DNA from: Craterostigma plantagineum
Taxonomy: Eukaryota; Streptophyta; Magnoliopsida; Lamiales; Linderniaceae
NCBI GenBank assembly: GCA_027422505.1
Contig: JAPQWV010000018.1
Location: 16,634,001-16,698,000 of the forward strand
DNA length: 64,000 bases
Reading direction: 5' to 3'
Shown piece by piece: positions 56,349 to 64,000 of this stretch (its first letter is position 1; each line of letters starts with the position of its first letter). Under the pieces are notes generated by a model that worked only from the letters and a program-made list of their open reading frames with translations, was not told where the DNA came from and did not search any database. Both the position numbers and the translations under genes were made by a program.

Positions 56349-59300
56349 GGGATAATTACACTAACACCCCTTGTAGTATTACTCAATTACACATACACCC
56401 CCTCCGACTATAGTAATTACTCGCACACCCCTTTAAATTTACCCAACCTTTACACCAAGACCTCCTCAGTCTATTTTGGACTGAAATTTAAAATTTTGGA
56501 CAAATTATAATTGTAGTATTCCAAAAATTTACCCTTGTTGGTAAAATGACATCTTTAAATATAAATATATATATATAGACATAATTAAATAAAAAAAACA
56601 ACCCAATCAAGTTTCAACAAATAATAATGCAAAATGGCAGCGTAAGATAAAAAAGCAGCAGAATAGCCCAAAAAGACAAAAATAAAATAGTTCTTCATTC
56701 TTCCATAAGACAACCCAATCGAGTTTCAACCAATAATAATGCAAAAAAATACAAAAAAAATAGCAACGTAAGATAAAAATGCGGTAGAATAGTTAGCCCA
56801 AAAAGACAAAATTAGATAGTTCTTCATTCTTCAGCCGCTCTTTCATTCCCTCTAGTTAGTTCTCTTGCCTTGGCTCTTTGGCTGGCTATTTCCTTCTCCA
56901 ACAGCTGTTCTTTGGCAAGTTCTCATGTTATGCCCATATCTCTTACATATCCCACATCTGAGTGACTTTGTCTTCTTCCTATACTCATTTATATGTAGCT
57001 GCTCTCCGGCTTCTTTTTCGGCTTTTTCTAGGTCTACCAGGTAGCCTTCGGAGTGGTGGAGGAAGTAAGTTAGGATGATAGACATCTGACAGTAGTGGCG
57101 AAAACGTTTGGTTTGGTATTGGATTGATCATCTTACCATAAGCTTCCAAATATGTGGATTTGGAGAAACTACTATCAAACTCTTTACGTCATCCCTCTTA
57201 TAAGCTATGGCTAGACATGCATGTCTACAAGGAATACCAGAAAGATCCCAAACACCGCAATTACAAGTCTTATGCTTCAAATCCGTAATATAAGTTAAAG
57301 ATCCTTCTCTTACCTCATAGACATCGACGTTTGCTAGTAGCAAATGTCCGTGCCTCGACAATTCGATCTGCTTGTTAGCCTTCATTAAAATATTGGGCGT
57401 TACGTTACTCGTCCACTCAATGCACTTCTGCTTTCTTACATGAAGCCTCGTCATTATCTTGGCCCTCAAACCCTCCAACAAAGTGAGTACAGGTTTTGAT
57501 CTTAAATCTCCTAGCCAAATGTTGAATGACTCACAGATGTTGTTAATCGCATGATCATTCTTTAGAACTTTAGGGAATGCATGTCTTGACCAAAGATTAG
57601 CATCTATCTTACTCAACCATTCATATGCCGCAGACTTTAACTTTTTTATGTTGTTCATAGCATCCAGAAAATCTGCTTCATTGTAAGCTCTAGCCAACCA
57701 AAAATACTTTTTCATGAGAGACCGCTGAATTTTATCTTGAAGTTTGCAAAGATATGTCTAGCGCATCTTTTATTCATCGCAGCGGGGACAATTTCATTTA
57801 TGCTTTCAAGAAGACCCCGTAATTAAAAATGTTAGTATGTCATTTACAAAATAGTAAGATTAGGAAAATAGTTGTATTTTAGCATATTATTGATTATACC
57901 TTTTGTCGATCACTCATAAATGTCCAAGGTTTTCTGACACAAAACCTCCTAACAAGTCCTCCAAGTAATGTAAAAAGAAACACCAGCTATCCTTTGTCTC
58001 AGCTTCTAGAACAGAAACTGCAATCGAAAATAAGCCATTGTTTCCATCTAACCCAACAGCCGCCAACATTACACCACCATAAGGGCCTTTTAAGTGGCAA
58101 CCATCAAATCCTATAAATGGACTGCATCCAGATAAGAAACCTTCTTTCAGTGCATTCAATCCAATAAATATCCTTTTAAATGAAAGAGCTGGTGGAATAT
58201 GCGAGCTAGCATCATCATTTCCATCTGCATCGAAGTGCATTCCGACAAGGCTTCTAGTATTTGTTGTTCTCACCATCTCTGAATAAGCACGTAGTTTCGC
58301 ATAACTCTCGGATGACTACCCTCAACCGACTCCATAGCTTTTCATTTAGCGCTATAAATCTGCATATAGTTCGGAATGACACCCCATCTCTGCATATGAC
58401 TCCGTATACCACTTGTCTTTATGTCTGGATTCTCCCGTATTAAGTCCACAAGCTTCGTTGCAATCCATTTTGAATCAGCCTCCTTCAATTTGTTAGTCCT
58501 CGTACAAGTATGATGATCATTTAAAGTCTTTATGCATAAGTCACACCATCATCCAAAGGACTAGCATGTATCCTCCATGAACAACCTTCAGCGGCAGATA
58601 TACAAGTAACTCTAGTCTTCTCATTCTTGATCCGTTTTAACTTGAATCCCTCCCTAATTGAATACTCTTTTAGAGCCTCTCTAAACTTCTGTACATTAGC
58701 AAATAGCTGATAACTTATGAGAGAAAAACGTTCCTCGGGTAGCACAGGAAATACATAGTCGTTGGGATTCTCATATGCAGTTGTAGAGTCATATGCATTA
58801 TCTTCTTCGCTTTCATCATTAGCTTCATCCTTGTCATCATCGGATTCCGATGAGCTTTTAGGCTCGTTATCAGATGACGAATAATCAATCATGTCATTGT
58901 CACCGTTATCTTCGCTGTCAAAAATCTCTCTAGCTTCTAAAATCGGGATGTTAGCAATATCCTCCGAATGATCTCTATCTTCCTCCATCTTCAAAAAAAT
59001 AAAAACAAATCATTACAAAAAAAGAAATAAATCAACTAATATCCACAAAAGGAACCATGATCGTCTCTACAGAATAAGCAGAACAGAGTGTATGATAATT
59101 CATCTAATGTATAAACAACGAAGAGCTAACATACAAGAACATGGAGAAATCATTCGCATAAAACGTACCTCTGTTTTCGAACAAGAAACTAAATGTAACT
59201 CGACACAGTTCGTAAATCGATTTTGTGTTGATGGTGGGAGAACAAGGGTTCGTCTGTGAGCCGTTCGTGACCCGGGAAGAAGAAAAAATTTAATTAATTA

Positions 59301-59456
59301 TTTGTTTATTGTGGTAGGGTTTTAGTAAGGGTAAATATGGTGTAAAAAAGAAAAACAACGGGTATTTCATCAGTTTTCATATTTTCGGGCAGTATATTAT
59401 GGAAGGAGGGGGTGTGCGTGTAATTACTATAGTCGGAGGGGAGGTGTGTTTATCCC
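56349..59456. mobile_element. Mutator-like element, 3,108 bp, exact 9-bp TSD
   Basis: AAGTATAAA is duplicated at 56340-56348 and 59457-59465. The ends are GGGATAATTACAC and (complement) GGGATAAACACACC. Both subterminal regions share CTCCGACTATAGTAATTAC, which lies about 20 bp from the right end but about 55 bp from the left end, so the left TIR has gained or the right lost about 35 bp. It encodes a broken MuDR-type transposase on the minus strand. Confidence 0.93.
56837..58994 (-). pseudogene. MuDR-type transposase
   Basis: In order: acidic N-terminus and DNA-binding region with FREALKEYSIREGFKLKRIK and EGCSWRIHASPLDDGVTYA (58530-58994); a shifted frame with SKWIATKLVDLIRENPDI (58400-58530); the MULE core with GCSPFIGFDGCHLKGPYGGV, MLAAVGLDGNNGLFSIAVSV (57914-58276, catalytic DGCHLKG); an intron-like gap (57725-57910) around an exon with NEIVPAAMNKRCARHIFANF; then 57128-57715 with the SWIM zinc finger CNCGVWDLSGIPCRHAC; and a tail knuckle CGICKRYGHNMRTC (56852-57085). 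At least three frameshifts and a TGA disable it. Confidence 0.85.
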
Positions 59457-59656
59457 AAGTATAAATCATTAATTATTGGGCCAGGAAATTTATCAACTAT
59501 TGGGCCGTATAGATATCAAATGGGCTTCATATAATTTGAGAATTTCTTTGTTTAATGAACCCGGCTCGCCGGTCGATTCAGGGCAGTCTTCGCACTTTGG
59601 ACACTCTTCTTCTCCGTCTTCGCAGCACTAAACGATTCATATCCTCTCTCAAATCG

Positions 59657-61467
59657 ATGGCCTCTTTCTCTTATCAGCATCTGAATCTCCGTCATATGGG
59701 CGATATGTATGAATTTGAATTGCTCATGTGCGAAAAATTACGCAGCTCCGACAATTTCTACATCTCAGGGTAAGAAATAAAAATCGTTTTTAATCTCTAT
59801 TTTAATGTCGATGACTCGATTAACGTTCCAATGAATGCGAATTTCAGTGAAACGATGACGAAGGATGACGTTGAAGCCTACGCTAAATTTGATGGGGTAA
59901 AACCTTTTCGTAAATATTATCCTAATGCTGACAAATGGTACAAAGGCGTTGAAGAGAAGCTAATTTCAAGGTAATTGATGATAATATTCATGGTTAGTAG
60001 GTTTTCAGTTTCTATGGTAATGCTATTTGTGTTTCTGCCAATTTGGGGTTATTACGATCACCCAAATTTTTGTTAGGGCTTTGAAGGTTGAGATTTTGCC
60101 TTTTTGTATATAAGAGCGTCTTTTTAATTTTTATTTTTTTTGCTCAGAGGCTCGGACTTTTAACCCATTTGGATCTGCGTTTGCACTTTACAACGCTATT
60201 TTGGGATTTTTAAGACTTGCTACTTGCACACTTGTGGTGATATTTAGTTCCTCAATTGATTATGATTTGGTGAAATTCTATATTGGTCCGCTGCTGACCT
60301 TTGAACTATGATTAGCTATCTTGGGAAGGAGAAGGAAAGTATTGACGGGCAACCAGCTTCAAGCAAGGTAAGCATTAAAATATTTTGTTTGGCGGATATC
60401 ATAACCCTTGATGACTACCTGTGTTTTGTTTTGTTTGGAGAACAAATCATGATTCATGCCCCAGCCAAATTCGGATTTTAGGGAGGAGATGACGAAGCTT
60501 GATGTTGAAGTGTACAGCTCGCACAAAGGGAGGAAACTGAATTCTAAATATTATCCTAATGCCAGCAGATGGTACAAAGCTGTTTGGGAGAATCTTATTT
60601 CGAGGTGATTGATCGTATACTTGATGAACCAATGCCGAATTTCGTTCATTGGTGGTTTAGGTTTTCAGTTTCTGCTGCAATGTCATTGTGTTTTTATCAG
60701 CTTGGGGTTATTGCAATTCCTAGCTTTTTGTTGCTCACCTTGCTCAGAGGCTTGACTTCTGAGCATCTATTTTCTTTGATACTAACTAACTACATGTGCT
60801 GACTCGAAAGAAGATGGGAAATCGACGCAAAAGAAAGAGAGTAAGAAGTCATCTTTTTCTATTCGTCATATTTAATATGTTGTTACGCTGCTGTGTTATA
60901 TTATGAATGCTCGGTGGTCAGGATGAGCAAGAAAAGGCACCATCCGTGGAAGAGGAAGAAGTCCGAAGATGCATTAATCGTGAGAAGTGGCTATTTGTTG
61001 TCTTAACATATCTGTTTAATAATGTATCGTTTGTGCTTAGTGCTATCTTTTTTTTTCCATGATGGTTTTGTATTGTTCTTTCTCCAGTTGACTGGGTTGA
61101 AGTGCCTGTGGATATCCCTTGGACATGGGACGAAAAAAGAGGCAAAAGATACGAGGAAGAAATTCGAAAGGATGTGAAGAATCTTCGTATCAAGGGCCTG
61201 TTGGAAGCAGACGGTATGTATGCATGTATGTATGTATGTATGTATGTATGTATGTATGTATGTATGTATGTACGTGTTTATTGTTATGAGTGAGTCATTT
61301 CTTCTTGTTGCAGCTAGTTTCTACCAGTGCGGTGACACAATGAGAGTGGATGTAAATCTAACCATGGACATCGAGATGGATTACGAAGGTGACATGATTC
61401 ATATATTAGTTACATTGGTTCGCAGGCAGCTGTCCCCGTGGTTTCGTCCAGGCTATGAGACTGAGTG

Positions 61468-61468
<1 letters not shown>
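59657..61468 (+). CDS. gene X: unrecognised multi-exon plant gene
   Basis: Exons placed by GT-AG sites and frame: 59657-59769 (MASFSYQHLNLRHMGDMYEF...), 59848-59970, 60316-60367, 60465-60604, about 60811-60840, 60922-60979, 61088-61213, 61314-61468 (stop). About 265 residues. Exons 2 and 4 carry the same module: RKYYPNADKWYKGVEEKLIS and SKYYPNASRWYKAVWENLIS, an internal repeat. An acidic stretch (EKAPSVEEEE) precedes DWVEVPVDIPWTWDEKRGKR; the end is VTLVRRQLSPWFRPGYETE. I know no function. The splice phase between 60604 and 60922 does not close cleanly, so the short exon at 60811 is uncertain. It converges with MOT1. Two broken copies lie at 6668 and 12049. A MULE separates its distal promoter block. 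Confidence 0.65.
61214..61270. repeat. (TATG)n microsatellite in an intron of gene X
   Basis: About 14 TATG units directly at the 5' splice site (ACG|GTATGTATG), so repeat-length changes would alter the intron start region. Confidence 0.9.
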
Positions 61469-61505
<37 letters not shown>

Positions 61506-61506
61506 G
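61469..61506. repeat. (ATT)n microsatellite in the 3' region of gene X
   Basis: About 12 ATT units directly after the stop codon. Confidence 0.9.
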
Positions 61507-61679
61507 GGGCGATGGGCATATCTTTTACTACTAACTACTTATTCTAGAACATTGGAGAGTACCTATCTATCTGTCTATCTATGCTTTGCCTAGCCATATG
61601 AGAAATGCCACCAGAAAATTGGAGAGTAATTAATGGTCATGGAAAATTTATGGATGATGTTTGTGTAGCAGATTAATTT

Positions 61680-61951
61680 ATAATTTTTTTCTGCAAATTG
61701 ATCTTGACATTGTATTCTTGAACCTTCATTTGATAATTTGATTTACCCGTACCGCCACAGTAGAGAGCACATTCTCTTGCACAATCCTCAATCGCTTTGT
61801 GACATTTGCTCAAAGCACATATTCGGACAGCTTTCGTCCTTTGGCTGTTCATTATTACCATTACTATCAAATCCTAATGCTGTTGTTTGTAACGCAGCAG
61901 CATTCAAGCACCATAGCCATCTCACTATAATCAGCCTTATTGACTTACCCA
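61680..61951 (-). pseudogene. possible small secreted cysteine-rich peptide gene, probably frameshifted
   Basis: From an ATG at 61951 the frame reads MGKSIRLIIV then WLWCLNAAALQTTALGF, signal-peptide-like, followed by DESCPNMCFEQM and a stop. An overlapping frame continues with CALSKCHKAIEDCARECALY and CGGTGKSN. Taken together this resembles a secreted peptide with six to eight Cys, split by a frameshift or a missed splice. No family is identified. It sits alone between the convergent gene X and MOT1. It may also be chance. Confidence 0.3.
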
Positions 61952-62215
61952 TTTTCTTTTTCTTATGATTGGAAAACATAGATGAAATTAACAAATTAAA
62001 TATCTTGCAGCATACATGTACCTACACGTATATCGTCTGATTAATAGAGCTGCTAAATTATTTATTTCTGTTGTCCATTTATGTAGTGATGCCAAGAATA
62101 GGATATACTAATGTATTAATTGGGCAATCAGTGTACATCTATCAACAATGATTACATGGAATCAGCACATGTTTGAGAGCAACACATCAAACCCTAAAAA
62201 AAGGCCAAAAACTCC

Positions 62216-63683
62216 CTAAGGACTTAAGAGCAGTTCATCTTCACCATTCGACTCGTCCTTCGACCCTCCGAAAACGGTCAAGCAAGAAATATCCATCTCC
62301 CTAACCTTGAGAACCAAATACAGCAAAATCCCGCAAACGAATCCCAAAGCAGCACTCGAGCCCGTCAATGAAACCGAGGCGCACACCAACATCACAAACG
62401 AATCTTCCTTCGAATTCATATCCTTCGAAGCCATAGCCAATTCAATCCCAGCAAAGAGCAGCAATACGCCCAATATCCCGACTGGGAAAGTGCTCAAAAT
62501 TCGAACGAAAGAGTTCCCAAATAACAGCCCAAGCACCAATTTCCCGAGCCCAAGAAAAACTACCGATAATCCACTCCTACCTCCGAACCTAAACTGCCCC
62601 GCCAACCCGCCCGCCCCGTGGCAGACGGGCATTGCCCCGAACCAACAACCCACTAAGTTCATTGCCCCGACGCTGACCGAAACTTTGGTCGCCGAGAGCT
62701 CTGTGCCCGGGAAAAGATCGCCCGACAGCTTGCACACTGCTATGACTGAGTTTAGGACTGATAAGGGGATTTGAGGCACCGCCCCGCGTAAAAATCCAAT
62801 CTTTAAGTCATCCCAGGTGATTTTCAGCACGTGGAACTTCGATGGGCCGAATTTTAGGTCTTTGAAGATCGATGGGTCTCGGGCGAAACAGAGGATTAGG
62901 CCGAGGAGGAAGACGATTAGGGCTGATGGGATTGAGGATAGGATTTTGAGCCTTCTCTGAATTCTGCTGCGTCGATTAGGGTTTGTTTGGGGTGTTCCTT
63001 GGCTTCCATCGCCTGTTGTGAGGACTAGGAAGAGGAGGGAAATTAGGGCTAAAATTAGGCCGTCGAGCCCTAGCCATGGCCGTGGATCTGTGGTCTTTGT
63101 TGATGTTGTCTTGGTGAAATCTTGATTGTATCGTATGTATTTGATTGCTGAGAATGCGAATTGAAGGCCCTGCGAGAGAAAAATTTTTGCCCTAAAATCG
63201 TTTGTAAGGATGGTCGGCGAGCTGTAATGAAGTCGTCGGCGGAGAACTTACCTGAGAGAGCTGTACGCCTCTGACGACGGGCAAGGGAAGGAATCGGTAG
63301 AGGACCGACATGAGGCCGGTGATGCCGAAGAAGAAGAGGACGGCGGCGGTGGACAACCCAGCGGCGGCAATCTGCTCGACGGTTAGATGGGGAGATTCAG
63401 AGACGGCGACGGCGGCGATTGACTTCATGGGCTGGACGGGCATGGGCGTGCCGAAGAGTACGCCGGTGGCGACGTTGTAGATGGCGGTGAAGATGAGCGT
63501 CGTTGAGAGGTCTATGTGGGATACTAAGGTGAGTGCGAGGACGATGGGTATATAGGTGCCGAGATCGCCGACGGCGCCGCTGAACTCAGCGAGGACGGTG
63601 GTTTTAACGCGGAGCGAGGCGACGAGGCGGCTTCGGAGGCGGCGGCGGAGCGGCGGCGGGTTTGAGGTTGAGGTTTCCGACAT
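62216..63683 (-). CDS. MOT1: molybdate transporter, MOT1 family
   Basis: Two exons: 63252-63683 (144 codons, ending LSQ|GTAAGT) and 62216-63169 (317 codons plus TAA), intron 63170-63251, giving 461 residues, close to the usual ~455. It opens with an Arg-rich leader, then LAEFSGAVGDLGTYIPIVLA, the first family motif PMPVQPMKSIAAVAV (about 80-94), FFFGITGLMSVLYRFLPLPV, exon 2 GLQFAFSAIKYIR, and the second motif CWFGAMPVCHGAGGLAGQFR (about 319-338). It is hydrophobic throughout, as expected of a multi-span membrane protein related to sulfate carriers. MOT1 proteins move molybdate, needed for molybdenum cofactor. No defects seen. A broken duplicate lies at 22489-22982. Confidence 0.93.
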
Positions 63684-64000
63684 GGCGGTGGCGCCGAGCT
63701 TGGAGTTGAGTTCAACTGTATAAGTCTGCTACTGATTTGAATGGAAAATTTTCGATTTTTTCAGTGGATTTATTACAGCCATGGAACCATTGCATTGATA
63801 ACATCGATTGCTTTGCTATCTATGGGTAAGTGTAAGGAGTTTCGTGCGTCTCTTGCGTTGCGTGAGAGGTTGGAGAAGTAATAATAAAATGGCTCTTTCT
63901 CTTCTCCTCTTCCGTGTCTTTCTCTACTTCCATAATTTTTTGTGCTATTCTTTATTTTGTAGATGGTGAACCTGGGTAATGGGGCCGGGTCAACCCAGAT
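63684..64000 (-). promoter_or_regulatory. upstream region of MOT1
   Basis: 63725-63964 is conserved with the region next to the MOT1 fragment at 22745-22982, so the duplicated block extended at least this far upstream. After GTAGAT at 63964 the two copies differ; here a GGGCCGGGTC-rich sequence starts, possibly another MITE cut by the window edge. No specific promoter element could be identified with confidence. Confidence 0.5.

Noticed and set aside
61220..61468. 82-codon frame starting in the TATG repeat
   Set aside because: Its end is the last exon of gene X, but the start is repeat-derived intron sequence, so it is not a separate gene.
62307..62774. 155-codon plus-strand frame
   Set aside because: Shadow of the MOT1 coding exon on the opposite strand.

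Overview
This window is a transposon-rich stretch of a flowering-plant nuclear genome. Evidence for a plant: GT-AG introns, a molybdate transporter of the plant MOT1 family, relics of plant GH81 glucanase, SHAGGY/GSK3 kinase, NPH3-domain and S-domain receptor-kinase genes, and plant-type Ty1/copia, Ty3/gypsy, L1, Mutator, hAT and Harbinger elements. The species cannot be fixed by eye; a eudicot seems likely. Only two genes look close to intact, both near the right end: an unrecognised multi-exon gene (called gene X here, 59657-61468, +) and a two-exon MOT1 gene (62216-63683, -), which converge on each other.

Layout. 1-3.1 kb: a DUF1985 gene running off the left edge, a small DEK_C-domain gene and GGGACC-type repeat arrays, probably parts of a Mutator-like element of the DUF1985/Ulp1 class. 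3.1-8.0 kb: rearranged pieces of a DEDDh exonuclease (NEN-like) gene, including a foldback of about 770 bp, a hAT-like MITE with an exact 8-bp target duplication, and a decayed copy of gene X. 8.0-22.5 kb: a truncated L1, a solo LTR, then a decayed chromovirus-like gypsy element with LTRs of about 2.9 kb whose two outer ends are both missing; its flanks are the gene X promoter and a broken MOT1 copy. 23.3-28.95 kb: nested MITEs, a 1.15-kb palindromic Mutator-type MITE and an NPH3-domain pseudogene. 30.3-38.2 kb: a GH81 beta-1,3-glucanase pseudogene split by a young copia element (TSD CCTCT, two 535-bp LTRs, gag missing).

38.3-47.9 kb: a large decayed Mutator-like element with DUF1985/Ulp1 remnants, carrying two hAT-like MITEs; an almost complete L1 sits inside one of them with a 14-bp target duplication. 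48.1-50.5 kb: a GSK3 kinase pseudogene. 51.0-55.2 kb: a gypsy LTR with the end of its pol gene, more exonuclease fragments, a small LTR with primer-binding site, a 144-bp solo LTR and a receptor-kinase pseudogene. 55.5-59.5 kb: a hAT-like MITE and a 3,108-bp Mutator-like element with exact 9-bp target duplications that separates upstream promoter sequence from gene X.

Copies of gene X and MOT1 pieces occur in the same order at 12.0-22.9 kb and 56.2-63.9 kb, so the window records a segmental duplication later dismantled by transposons. I did not find a convincing new enzymatic or defence system. The best signals are the nested elements with readable target duplications, the foldback made of exonuclease exons, two related DUF1985/Ulp1 elements, and a possible small cysteine-rich peptide gene.
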